Below, in pieces: positions 23,466 to 32,033 of a stretch of DNA of 64,000 nucleotides (positions are counted from its first letter, which is position 1; every line of letters starts with the position of its first letter). The position numbers and the translations under genes are program-made. The stretch spans positions 372,001 to 436,000 of the forward strand of contig CAVYQL010000004.1 of assembly GCA_963770645.1 (NCBI GenBank), given 5' to 3'. This DNA is from Bog-473 sp963770645. Lineage in GTDB: Bacteria; Actinomycetota; Acidimicrobiia; Acidimicrobiales; RAAP-2. The notes under the pieces were generated by a model, which saw only the letters and a list, made by a program, of their open reading frames with translations, was not told the origin of the DNA and ran no database searches.

Positions 23466-24719
23466 GTGAGCCTCGATGAGATCGACCTCGTCGACGGACG
23501 CAACTTCGTGGCGGGCGTACCCCATCAGTGGTTCGCCGAGCTGCGGCGCGAGGCGCCCGTCTACTGGCACCCCGAGGAAGGCGCCCCGCGGGGCGGCTTC
23601 TGGGCGATCACCCGCTACGACGACTGTGTTCAGGTCAACCGCGACTGGGAGCACTTCTCCTCAGCGCGCCGTGGCTCACTGTTCCACGAGATGGACGACG
23701 ACCAGCTGGCCCAGCAGCAGCTGATGATGGTCAACATGGACCCGACCATGCACACGCGGTACCGGCGACTCGTCAACAAAGGCTTCACGCCGAAGATGGT
23801 GCGCGACCTCGAGCAGCAGATCATCGGCTACGCCGACGGGATCATCGACGCCGTGTGCGAACGCGGCACGGCCGATTTCGTCGAGGAGATCGCGGCCGAG
23901 CTCCCGCTGCTCGTGATCGCCGAGCTCCTCGGCGTCCCCCAGGAGGACCGGCGCATGGTCTTCGACTGGTCGAACAAGATGATCGGCGCGGAAGATCCCG
24001 AGTACCAGGAAGTCGACGCAGAGCCCGGCGAGGCGGCCATGCAGGTCTACAGCTACGCCGAGGAGCTGGCGTCGCAGCGCCGGCTGGCGCCGAGGCAAGA
24101 TCTCGTCTCGACGCTCATCGAGGCCGAGGTCGAGGGCGAGAAGCTGAACGAGCTCGAGCTCGACCTCTTCTTTCTCCTGCTCATCGTGGCGGGCAACGAG
24201 ACGACGCGGAACCTCATGTCGGGCGCCATGACCGCTTTCTTCGACCATCCCGAGCAGTGGGAGCTGCTGCGTCAGGACCGCTCCCTGTTGGCCGGCGCGG
24301 TGGAGGAGATGTTGCGCTACGTGACGCCGGTCATGCACTTCCGGCGCACCGCGACGGGTGACATGGAGGTGCGCGGCCAGCAGATCAAAGAAGGCGACAA
24401 GATCGTCTTCTGGCACACCTCGGCCAACCGGGACGAGGAGGCCTTCGACAATCCGGACACCTTCGACATCACCCGCTCGCCCAACAACCACATCGCCTTC
24501 GGCGGCGGCGGCCCGCACTTCTGCCTCGGCGCCAACCTCGCCCGTATGGAGATCATGGTGATGTTCGACCGCGTGCTCGATCGCCTACCCGACATCCGCC
24601 TCGACGGCGAGGTGCAGCGCCTGCAGTCCAACTTCATCAACGGGACCAAGCACGTCCCAGTCGCCTTCACACCTTCTGCGCCGATCGGGGGCACTCCGTT
24701 GCCCGCCCGGGCGCGCTGA
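23466..24719 (+). CDS. Cytochrome P450, CYP125/CYP124/CYP142-like
   Basis: A 417-residue soluble P450. The I-helix oxygen-binding AGNETTRN is at about 241-248, the ExxR segment EEMLRY near 279-284, and the heme loop FGGGGPHFCLGANLA near 345-359 with the thiolate cysteine at 353. The last part (QSNFINGTKHVPVAF) matches the end of the CYP125 group, enzymes that oxidise the terminal carbon of the cholesterol or cholestenone side chain and feed the FadD19 step. The GTG at 23466 follows AAAGGGGGG. An LLM oxidoreductase gene follows 11 bases later. CYP124 or CYP142 function cannot be excluded by reading alone. Confidence 0.87.
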   Translation: MSLDEIDLVDGRNFVAGVPHQWFAELRREAPVYWHPEEGAPRGGFWAITRYDDCVQVNRDWEHFSSARRGSLFHEMDDDQLAQQQLMMVNMDPTMHTRYRRLVNKGFTPKMVRDLEQQIIGYADGIIDAVCERGTADFVEEIAAELPLLVIAELLGVPQEDRRMVFDWSNKMIGAEDPEYQEVDAEPGEAAMQVYSYAEELASQRRLAPRQDLVSTLIEAEVEGEKLNELELDLFFLLLIVAGNETTRNLMSGAMTAFFDHPEQWELLRQDRSLLAGAVEEMLRYVTPVMHFRRTATGDMEVRGQQIKEGDKIVFWHTSANRDEEAFDNPDTFDITRSPNNHIAFGGGGPHFCLGANLARMEIMVMFDRVLDRLPDIRLDGEVQRLQSNFINGTKHVPVAFTPSAPIGGTPLPARAR

Positions 24720-24730
24720 GGCCGTCGAGC

Positions 24731-25639
24731 ATGGGCGAGCGCCCGGTCCGCTTCCACCAATCCGTCGCCTTCCTCCCGACAAGCCAGCTGCTGCCGCTGG
24801 CCCGCGCCAGTGACGAGCTGGGATACGGGGGCATCAACATCTCGGACCACCTGTTCAACCCCCGTCACCTCGAGTCGCGCTACACCTACTCCACGCGCGA
24901 GGACGGTGCCCCGAGCTGGGGGACCGACACTCCCTGGCCCGACTCGATCGTCAGCATCGCCGCCATGGCCGCAACCACCCAGAACCTGGTCTTCACCACG
25001 GCCGTCTACATCGCGCCGGTGCGCGATCTCATCGGCGTCGCCCGGTCGGTCGGCACGGCAGCCGTGCTCTCGGGGAACCGGGTCCGGCTCGGCGTCGGGG
25101 TGGGCTGGTGCAAGGAGGAGTTCGACCAGACCGGCCAGGACTTCGCCACGCGCGGCAAGCGGCTCGACGAGATGATCGTCGCGCTTCGCGCACTCTGGCA
25201 GGGCGGGTGGGTCGAATACCACGGCCGGTACTACGACGTGCCCGAGTGCCAGATGGAGCCCGCGCCGACGGAGCCCGTGCCCATCATCGGCGGTGGCCAC
25301 TCCCCCGTCGCGCTGCGCCGCACCGCAGCCCTGTGCGACGGCTGGATCGCGGCCGGGGCCTACAGCGAGGAGGAGGCCTGGGCGCATCTCGGCGAGCTGC
25401 ACGCCGCGCTGGCCAAGGCGGGGCGCGAGGACCTCGACGACTTCAGCATCTACCTGTCGCTCAACGAGCCTCCCACCGTCGACTTGTACCGCCGCTTCGC
25501 GGACGCCGGCGTCACCGACTTCGTGTGCGCGCCATGGATGTTCGTCGACGTCGCACCGGGAACGCCCGACGACGAGGCCCTCGCCGCGCGCCTCGGCGCC
25601 GTGCGCTGGTTCGCCGAGGACATCGTCCACAAGGTCTGA
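24731..25639 (+). CDS. LLM-class F420-dependent oxidoreductase
   Basis: A 302-residue luciferase-like TIM-barrel protein of the F420-type group. Seen are SDELGYGGINISDHLF near 27-42, FTTAVYIAPVRDLIGVARS near 87-105, GVGVGWCKEEFDQTG near 122-136, and PVPIIGGGHSPVALRRTA near 183-200 for binding the cofactor phosphate. The reaction is unknown; this group often reduces or oxidises hydroxy/keto or double bonds with F420. ATG 24731 lies 11 bases after the P450 stop, so the two are one transcript, followed by a second LLM gene after 29 bases. Confidence 0.83.
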   Translation: MGERPVRFHQSVAFLPTSQLLPLARASDELGYGGINISDHLFNPRHLESRYTYSTREDGAPSWGTDTPWPDSIVSIAAMAATTQNLVFTTAVYIAPVRDLIGVARSVGTAAVLSGNRVRLGVGVGWCKEEFDQTGQDFATRGKRLDEMIVALRALWQGGWVEYHGRYYDVPECQMEPAPTEPVPIIGGGHSPVALRRTAALCDGWIAAGAYSEEEAWAHLGELHAALAKAGREDLDDFSIYLSLNEPPTVDLYRRFADAGVTDFVCAPWMFVDVAPGTPDDEALAARLGAVRWFAEDIVHKV

Positions 25640-25668
25640 CCCGCTCAGGCGAGGCGAGAGGAGCGCAC

Positions 25669-26706
25669 GTGAAGACGATGAAGATCGGCCTGCAGCTCGG
25701 CTACTGGGGCGCCGGCCCTCCTCCGAACGCCGTCGAGCTGGTCATGGAAGCCGACCGCCTCGGCTATGACTCCGTCTGGACGGCGGAGTCCTACGGTTCC
25801 GACGCGCTGACACCGCTGGCCTGGTGGGGCTCACGTACCGAGAAGGTGCGCCTCGGCACCTCGCTGTGCCAGCTCTCGGCACGCACACCGACCGCCATGG
25901 CGATGGCCGCGTTGACGATGGACCACCTCTCGGGCGGTCGTTTCGTGCTCGGGCTCGGCGTCTCGGGTCCCCAGGTGGTCGAGGGCTGGTACGGCCAACC
26001 ATTTCCCGCCCCGCTGGCACGCACGCGCGAATACGTCGACGTGGTGCGCCAGGTGCTGGCGCGCCAGGCGCCGGTGACCAACGACGGGCCCCACTACCCG
26101 CTGCCCTACCCGGGCGGCACGGGCCTCGGCAAGCCGCTCAAGTCGATCGTGCACCCGCTGCGGGCGGATGTCCCCATCATCTTGGGGGCCGAGGGACCGA
26201 AGAACGTCGCGCTGGCGGCCGAGATCGCCGACGGCTGGTTCCCGATCTTCTTCTCGCCCAAGGCGATGTCCTCCTTCGAGGCCTCGCTCGACGAGGGGTT
26301 CGCCCGCCCCGGTGCGCGCCGCAGCGCCGAGGACTTCGAGGTGCTCGCGTTCGCCCCCACGGTGATCAGCGACGACACCGAGGCCGCAGCCGACGGCTTC
26401 CGCCCGTCCCTCGCGCTCTACATCGGCGGCATGGGTGCCAAGGAGATGAACTTCCACTTCGACGTCTTCGCCCGCATGGGCTACGAGGAGGCGGCCCACA
26501 AGATCCAGGACGCCTACCTCGACGGACGCAAGGACGACGCGGCCGCGGCCGTCCCGACGGCCATGGTCGAGGACATCGCGCTGGTCGGCCCCCTGGAGAA
26601 GATCCGTGACGACCTCGAGGCGTGGCGCGAGTCGCGGGCGACCACCATGCTGGTGAACGGCGACCTCGCCACCCTGCGCACCATGGCCGAGCTCGTCCTG
26701 GGCTGA
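25669..26706 (+). CDS. LLM-class F420-dependent oxidoreductase
   Basis: A 345-residue luciferase-like protein. It begins MKIGLQLGYWGAGPP, has WTAESYGSDALTPLAWWGS near 39-57, GTSLCQLSARTPTAMAM near 64-80, and LGLGVSGPQVVEGWYG near 96-111, as in the F420-dependent group annotated TIGR03559. GTG 25669 is preceded by GAGAGGAG at five bases; ATG 25678 is an alternative. It is the third gene of the P450-led unit. Steroid or lipid hydroxyl substrates are possible from context but not shown. Confidence 0.83.
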   Translation: MKTMKIGLQLGYWGAGPPPNAVELVMEADRLGYDSVWTAESYGSDALTPLAWWGSRTEKVRLGTSLCQLSARTPTAMAMAALTMDHLSGGRFVLGLGVSGPQVVEGWYGQPFPAPLARTREYVDVVRQVLARQAPVTNDGPHYPLPYPGGTGLGKPLKSIVHPLRADVPIILGAEGPKNVALAAEIADGWFPIFFSPKAMSSFEASLDEGFARPGARRSAEDFEVLAFAPTVISDDTEAAADGFRPSLALYIGGMGAKEMNFHFDVFARMGYEEAAHKIQDAYLDGRKDDAAAAVPTAMVEDIALVGPLEKIRDDLEAWRESRATTMLVNGDLATLRTMAELVLG

Positions 26707-26826
26707 CCTCGTTCCTCGCCGGGACTGGCACCAGGAGATCCACGTCGGCATCGCATCCTCGCCGCAACGGGCCTTTCCCAGCGCGCTGACCAGGCATGCA
26801 CGAAGCGGTCACACTGATCGGACACA

Positions 26827-27449
26827 ATGCCGGACATGACGCTGTTCGACGTCACGGAGTTGTCCGGACCCGAGCCCACCAGACCGTTGCGTCAGGCGCC
26901 GACGCCCGCACCGCCACCGGCTCCCGCCGCGCCGGGCGGTCTGGCTGAGCCGCCCGAGATCGAGGTCCGAGTCAGCGCACGCCGCAAGAAGACGTCAGAG
27001 GCCCGCTGGGAAGGCGGGCGCATCGTGGTCTCCTTGCCGGCGCATCTCGATGCGGAGTCGCGGCAGAAGACGATCGACTGGCTGGTCAACCGGCTGCTCA
27101 CCCGCGAGCGGGGCTGCCGGCCGACGACGCGGCCCTCCTGGCGCGGGCGATCGACCTGAGCGATCGCTACCTGGTCGGCGCGCGGCCGGTGTCCGTGCGC
27201 TGGGTGACAAACCAAACGGCGCGCTGGGGTTCATGCTCGTATTACTCGGGTGAGATCCGCGTCTCGCACCGGCTGCGTGTCGTGCCGCAGTGGGTCCTCG
27301 ACTCGGTGCTCGTGCACGAGGTCGCGCACCTCACGTACCCGGACCACTCGCGGGCCTTTCACAGGCTGGCCGGGTCCTACCCGCGCCACGAGGAGGCGGG
27401 GACGTTCCTGGCCGGCTACGGGCTCGGGCTGTCGAATCCCTCGACGTAG
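26827..27449 (+). pseudogene. YgjP-like (DUF45) zinc metallopeptidase with a frameshift
   Basis: Two frames together code one M48-related YgjP/WLM-type protein. The first (26827-27159) holds a proline-rich leader and RVSARRKKTSEARW, and the second carries RWGSCSYYSGEIRVSH and the zinc motif VHEVAHLTYPDHS (HEVAH). The frame changes by one base at the run of four G at 27110-27113; five G would restore GLPADDAALLARAIDL and a continuous protein of about 207 residues. It is either a true frameshift mutation or a homopolymer sequencing error. The ATG at 26827 starts the first frame. Family members are single-domain predicted peptidases next to helicase or repair genes, which are not seen here. Confidence 0.75.
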
Positions 27450-27472
27450 AGCGATGCAGACAATCTTTTGAC

Positions 27473-28210
27473 ATGACCCCAGTCCCATGTTTGGCTCCCC
27501 GCATGGATCCGCTGGAGGGGCTGTCGGCCGAGCTGCAGTCGTTCATCGCGGAGGCGCCAGTGATACGCCGCCCCCACATCGAGTTCCTGCAGCGAGCGGC
27601 TCGCACCCTCAGCTCTGAGCACACCATCCTCGACGTAGGTTCGGGCCTGGCTCCCTATCGTGAGCTCTTCTCTCACACGTCATACACGACATGCGATTGG
27701 GACCAATCCCTCTACTCACCCGAAGTGCCACCGGACATCGTGTCGCCGGCCGACGAGATCCCGGTCGAGGACCAGTCATTCGATGCCGTGCTCTGCACCG
27801 AGGTGCTCGAACACGTGCCGGCACCGTGGGATGTGCTCAGCGAGTTCCACAGGATCGTCCGACCAGGCGGCGCGGTCTGGATCACGGTGCCGTTCACGTG
27901 GCCCTTGCACGAGCAACCGCACGACTACTACCGGTACACGAAGTTCGGACTGCGCCACCTGCTCGAGAGGGCCGGGTTCTCAGAGGTCGACGTCGCACCC
28001 CTGACCGACGCATTCTCGACCCTCTCGCAGCTCGTGCACGACCTCGAATGGCTGATGGGCAAGACGGACGACGGCTACGACCAGCAACGAGGATTGATCG
28101 GTGACACGATGCGCCACGTTGCCGGCCTCATCGCTTCATTCTCATCCTTCGACACGCAGTGGATGTTGCCCATCGGATACGCCGCGAGCGCCGTTCGCGA
28201 AGTCGGTTGA
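27473..28210 (+). CDS. Class I SAM-dependent methyltransferase
   Basis: A 245-residue protein of the Methyltransf_11 kind. ILDVGSGLAPYRELF near 51-65 is the SAM-binding loop, FDAVLCTEVLEHVPAPWDVL near 103-122 is the second conserved region, and HRIVRPGGAVWITVPFTWPLHEQ near 126-148 is the third. The HEQPHDYYRYTKFGLRHLLE part suggests the subgroup linked to sugar or polysaccharide clusters. The start is uncertain: ATG 27473 or ATG 27503, neither with a clear ribosome site. It sits alone between the broken metallopeptidase and a convergent dehydrogenase gene. The substrate is unknown. Confidence 0.78.
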   Translation: MTPVPCLAPRMDPLEGLSAELQSFIAEAPVIRRPHIEFLQRAARTLSSEHTILDVGSGLAPYRELFSHTSYTTCDWDQSLYSPEVPPDIVSPADEIPVEDQSFDAVLCTEVLEHVPAPWDVLSEFHRIVRPGGAVWITVPFTWPLHEQPHDYYRYTKFGLRHLLERAGFSEVDVAPLTDAFSTLSQLVHDLEWLMGKTDDGYDQQRGLIGDTMRHVAGLIASFSSFDTQWMLPIGYAASAVREVG

Positions 28211-28235
28211 CGAGCCGCCAGTGCAAGAGTGGCCC

Positions 28236-29399
28236 CTAGACCGGCTCGTCCGCCAGGATCCGGCCCAACCGGCGCAAGCTCTCGGTGGCGCCGCCCAGGG
28301 TGAGCTCGATCTGCTCGGTCAACAAGAAGTAGCGGTGCAAGGGGTAGTCGCGGTCGACCCCCACGCCGCCGTGGAGATGCGAGGCGGCGTGGACGACGCG
28401 CTGTCCGCCCTCGGCCGCCCAGTACTTGGCGATGGCCACCTCGGCGGTGGCGGGGAGTCCGGCCGCCAAGCGCGACGCCGCCTGCCACGCAGTGAGCCTG
28501 ATGGCCTCGGTGTCCACATAGGCGTCGGCGGCGCGCTGCCCGACAGCCTGGAAGGTAGCGATGGGCTTGTCGAACTGCACGCGGGTCTTGGTGTACTCGG
28601 CCGTCAGCTCGAGTGCCGTGGCGCAGGCGCCCGCCTCTTGGATGCACAGCGCTGTCGTGGCGTGTTCGGTGATGGACGTGATCACCGCGGCGCCGTCGGT
28701 GCCGTCACCGAGGAGCCGATCGGCGCCCACGACGACGCCATCGAGCTCCACGATCGCCTCGGGACGCCCGGTCGTGGTCGACTGCCGCGTCTTCGTCAGC
28801 CCCGGTGCATCGGAGTTCACGATGAACACGCCGGCGCCGCTGACCGCACCATCCGCCTCGCGCAACGTGGCCGGCACCAGGATTGCGTCGGCTACCAGCG
28901 CGGCAGGGACACAGGCCTTGGCGCCCGAGAGGGCCCATGAACCGTCCTCGCGCCTCGTCGCACTCGTGATCGGCTCGGTGCCACCGGGCACGATGACCTC
29001 GCCGGCGAGCTCAGCCATCGCCGCGGTCAGGACGGTCTCGCCGCCGGCCGCGCCCGGTAGCCAGGCCTTGCGTTGCGCGTCGGTGCCGAATTCTGCGATA
29101 GGCAGCGCGCCGTAGACCATCGTCTCGACGACCGGGACGTAGGCGGCGGTGCGCCCGGCCGCCTCAATGACCAGGCAGGCCGCCACGAAGTCGAGACCCG
29201 CGCCGCCGAACTCGTCACCCAGGTGGATGCCGAGCAGCCCCGCATTGGCGAGCTCCCGATAGAGGTCGCGATCGATCGGGCCGTCGTCACCGGCCTCCGC
29301 CTCGACCTCCTTGAGCCGGTCGTGCGTCGACCGCTCGCCGAAGATCTGGGCCGCCAGCTGGCGGACCGCCTCTTCTTCCTCGCTGTAGTTGAAGTCCAT
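28236..29399 (-). CDS. Acyl-CoA dehydrogenase subunit, FadE27/ChsE5-like
   Basis: A 387-residue protein of the acyl-CoA dehydrogenase fold with the same C-terminal signature as the FadE28-like protein: HLHGGVGVDRDYPLHRYFLL near 344-363. KTRVQFDKPIATFQAVGQRAADAY near 276-299 and a degenerate middle region suggest it is one half of a heteromeric enzyme. The larger partner gene precedes it by 23 bases on the same strand. In mycobacteria FadE26-FadE27 (ChsE4-ChsE5) acts on an earlier round of the cholesterol side chain. The ATG at 29399 is clear (MDFNYSEEEEAV). Confidence 0.83.
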   Translation of the reverse strand: MDFNYSEEEEAVRQLAAQIFGERSTHDRLKEVEAEAGDDGPIDRDLYRELANAGLLGIHLGDEFGGAGLDFVAACLVIEAAGRTAAYVPVVETMVYGALPIAEFGTDAQRKAWLPGAAGGETVLTAAMAELAGEVIVPGGTEPITSATRREDGSWALSGAKACVPAALVADAILVPATLREADGAVSGAGVFIVNSDAPGLTKTRQSTTTGRPEAIVELDGVVVGADRLLGDGTDGAAVITSITEHATTALCIQEAGACATALELTAEYTKTRVQFDKPIATFQAVGQRAADAYVDTEAIRLTAWQAASRLAAGLPATAEVAIAKYWAAEGGQRVVHAASHLHGGVGVDRDYPLHRYFLLTEQIELTLGGATESLRRLGRILADEPV

Positions 29400-29422
29400 G
29401 TGGTTCTCCTGGTCGACCGTAG

Positions 29423-30598
29423 TCAGCGCAGCGACCGCGGCATGCCGAGGCCGAAGATGGCGATGAGGTCACGCTGTATCTCGTTCGTGCCGCCACCGAA
29501 GGTGAGGATGATCATGGATCGGGCGTACATCTCGAGCCGGCCGGCGATGACCGCCGCCGGCGAGCCGCGCGTCAGGTATGCGGCCTGCCCGATGATCTCC
29601 ATCAAGAGGCGGAACGCCCGCAGGTAGAACTCGGTGCCGAAGACCTTGATACTCGAGGCATCGGCCACGTCGAGGCTCCCCTGGGTCGCCTGCCAGGCCA
29701 CCTTCCAGTTGATGAGGCGCAAGAACTCCAACTCGGCGTGGACGCGGGCGAGGTGCTCCTGCACCCACTCCTGGTCGACCACCCGGCGTCCGTCGGGCAG
29801 CTTCGTCACCTGGGCCCAGGCCCGCACGTCGCCCAGCACGCGCTCGATGATCCCGGGCGAGCACAGCGTCACCCGCTCGTGGTTCAGCTGGTTGGTGATC
29901 AGGTTCCAGCCCTGGTTCTCACCGCCCACCAGTGCGGTGGCGGGGACCCGCACGTCCTCATAGAAGGTGTAGTTGATGTTGTGGTCACCGAGAAGCTTCA
30001 TCGGGACGACGCGGATGCCCGGGGTGTCCATGGGCACCAAGAACATCGAGATGCCCTTGTGCTTGGGCACGTTCGGGTCGGTGCGGGTGGCCAGCCAGAT
30101 GTAGTCGGCGTCACCGGCCAGGCTGGTAAAGATCTTCGAGCCGTTGATGACGTACTCCTCGCCGTCGCGCACGGCACGCGTCGTCAACGATGCGAGGTCG
30201 GTCCCCGAGTTGGGCTCGGTGTAACCGATGCAGAAGTGGATCTCGCCGGCGAGGATCTTCGGCAGGAAGTATTCCTTCTGTTCCTGTGTGCCGAAGTTCA
30301 TGATCGTCGGGCCGACCGTATTGATGGTCAGCATGGGAACCGGTGCTCCACTGCGCATCGACTCGTCGAAGAAGATGAACTGCTCAATGGCGGAACGGCC
30401 CTGCCCACCCCACTCCTTGGGCCACCCGATGCCGAGCCAGCCGTCGCTGGCCATCTGCTTCACGACCTTGCGCACGACCGGGCCGATGCCGTTGGAGTGG
30501 GAAAGCTCGAGTTCCAGCTCCGGCGTGAGCAGGTTCTCGTAGTACGCGCGCAGCTCGCCCTTCAGCGCCTGCTGCTCCTCGGTTAAGGCAATTTCCAC
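29423..30598 (-). CDS. Acyl-CoA dehydrogenase subunit, FadE26/ChsE4-like
   Basis: A 391-residue acyl-CoA dehydrogenase of the FadE26 subgroup. DGWLGIGWPKEWGGQGRSAI near 51-70, IGYTEPNSGTDLASLTTRAV near 120-139, KIFTSLAGDADYIWLATR near 155-172, ITNQLNHERVTL near 231-242 and ILTFGGGTNEIQRD near 367-380 are seen. The protein matches FadE26 through its whole length, including WVQEHLARVHAELE. GTG 30598 has AGGAGG six bases upstream. It contains a rare TTA leucine codon at ALTEEQ. Together with the 28236-29399 gene it probably forms an alpha2-beta2 enzyme, and it shares a 229-base control region with the divergent thiolase. Confidence 0.85.
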   Translation of the reverse strand: MEIALTEEQQALKGELRAYYENLLTPELELELSHSNGIGPVVRKVVKQMASDGWLGIGWPKEWGGQGRSAIEQFIFFDESMRSGAPVPMLTINTVGPTIMNFGTQEQKEYFLPKILAGEIHFCIGYTEPNSGTDLASLTTRAVRDGEEYVINGSKIFTSLAGDADYIWLATRTDPNVPKHKGISMFLVPMDTPGIRVVPMKLLGDHNINYTFYEDVRVPATALVGGENQGWNLITNQLNHERVTLCSPGIIERVLGDVRAWAQVTKLPDGRRVVDQEWVQEHLARVHAELEFLRLINWKVAWQATQGSLDVADASSIKVFGTEFYLRAFRLLMEIIGQAAYLTRGSPAAVIAGRLEMYARSMIILTFGGGTNEIQRDLIAIFGLGMPRSLR

Positions 30599-30696
30599 GC
30601 TGTTCCTCCTGGGTGGTGGCGGGGCCGGGTGGGGCCCACCTCGAACGCCACGGCGACACCACGTCGTCACCGGCCCTCCCAGCAGGCTCGGCGCGC

Positions 30697-30710
30697 GAGA
30701 ACACGTTACA
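30697..30710. promoter_or_regulatory. KstR-like operator site 5
   Basis: GAGAACACGTTACA has the AACnnGTT core and the final A of TNNAACNNGTTNNA. Its reverse complement differs from the site at 19802-19815 only at the two central bases. It lies between the divergent FadE26-like and thiolase genes, where the minus-strand TAACGT could be a -10 box. Confidence 0.62.
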
Positions 30711-30827
30711 GACCACCTCGGTCGCCGGGCCAATGACAGGCCAGGAAGTGCCGTGGCTACCGACGAGTAACCTGCAATCCGCCCACGGGGCCGGGACCCC
30801 GACACCGAACTACGAGGAGCAGTCGTC

Positions 30828-32033
30828 ATGCCTGAAGCCGTCATCGTCGCCACCGGTCGAACCCCCATCGGACGGGCCAACAAAGGCTCGCTGGTCGAGT
30901 GCCGGCCCGACGACCTGTCGGCGCTCGTGATCCGCGCCGTCCTCGAAAAGGTGCCCCAGCTGAGTCCCGCCCATGTCGAGGACGTCCTCCTCGGCTGCGG
31001 GCAGCCCGGCGGCGAGGCCGGCTACAACGTCGCCCGGGTGGCCGCCATCCTCGCGGGGCTCGAGGACGTGCCCGGAGTGACGGTGAACCGTTACTGCTCC
31101 TCCTCGCTGCAGACCATCCGAATGGCGGCCCACGCCATCCGCGCCGGCGAGGGTGACGTCTTCGTTGCCGCAGGGGTGGAGACCGTGAGCCGCTACATGC
31201 ACGGCGCCTCCGACACCGGCCCGCACAATCCCGACTTCGCCCGGGCCGAGGAGCGCACCAAGCTGCGCGCGCCGGCCGTCACCGAGCCGTGGACCCCGCC
31301 CGACGGTCTGCCCGACGTCTACATCGCCATGGGGCAAACGGCCGAGAACGTGGCGGAGCTCGAGAAGGTGTCTCGCCAGGAGATGGACGAGTTCGCGCTA
31401 CTGTCGCAGACGCGAGCCGTCGCTTCCCAGGAGAACGGCTTCTTCGAGCGGGAGATCATCCCGGTGACCCTCTCCGACGGCACGGTCGTCACAAAGGACG
31501 ACGGGCCCCGCCCCAACACCACGCTGGAGGGGTTGGCCAGCCTGCAGCCGGTCTTTCGCGAGGGTGGCACCGTGACGGCGGGCAATGCCTGCCCGCTCAA
31601 CGACGGGGCCGCTGCCGTCATCGTCATGAGCGACACCAAGGCAAAGGAGCTCGGCATCACGCCGCTCGCCCGCATCGTCGCCAGTGGCGTGTCCGGCCTC
31701 AACCCCGAGATCATGGGGCTCGGGCCCGTCGAGGCCTGCCGCCAGACGCTGGCTCGGGCAAACATGACGATCGACGACATCGACCTGGTCGAGATCAACG
31801 AGGCCTTCGCGGCGCAGGTGATTCCTTCGGCCAAGCACCTTGGCATCAGCTGGGACAAGCTGAACGTCAACGGCGGCGCCATCGCCCTGGGTCACCCCTT
31901 CGGCCAGACCGGCGCTCGCATCATGACGACGCTGATCAACGGGCTCGAGGACGCCGGCAAGACCTGGGGGCTCGAGTCGATGTGCGTCGGCGGTGGTCAG
32001 GGCATGGCGATGATCGTGGAGCGCCTCAACTAG
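30828..32033 (+). CDS. Thiolase (acetyl-CoA acyltransferase)
   Basis: A 401-residue degradative thiolase. NRYCSSSLQT carries the nucleophile Cys90; NEAFAAQV near 324-331, GGAIALGHPFGQTGARI near 347-363 with the catalytic histidine, and MCVGGGQG with the second cysteine near 386 complete the set. It cleaves a 3-ketoacyl-CoA to release acetyl- or propionyl-CoA. In cholesterol users FadA5 does this on the side chain. The present protein is of the same general family, but I would not call it FadA5 specifically. ATG 30828 is preceded by GAGGAG. The gene is divergent from the FadE26/27-like pair, with operator site 5 between. Confidence 0.87.
   Translation: MPEAVIVATGRTPIGRANKGSLVECRPDDLSALVIRAVLEKVPQLSPAHVEDVLLGCGQPGGEAGYNVARVAAILAGLEDVPGVTVNRYCSSSLQTIRMAAHAIRAGEGDVFVAAGVETVSRYMHGASDTGPHNPDFARAEERTKLRAPAVTEPWTPPDGLPDVYIAMGQTAENVAELEKVSRQEMDEFALLSQTRAVASQENGFFEREIIPVTLSDGTVVTKDDGPRPNTTLEGLASLQPVFREGGTVTAGNACPLNDGAAAVIVMSDTKAKELGITPLARIVASGVSGLNPEIMGLGPVEACRQTLARANMTIDDIDLVEINEAFAAQVIPSAKHLGISWDKLNVNGGAIALGHPFGQTGARIMTTLINGLEDAGKTWGLESMCVGGGQGMAMIVERLN

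Noticed and set aside
27105..27120. Programmed ribosomal frameshift in the metallopeptidase
   Set aside because: There is no slippery heptamer with downstream stem-loop and the family is not known to use frameshifting; a G-run length change explains it better.
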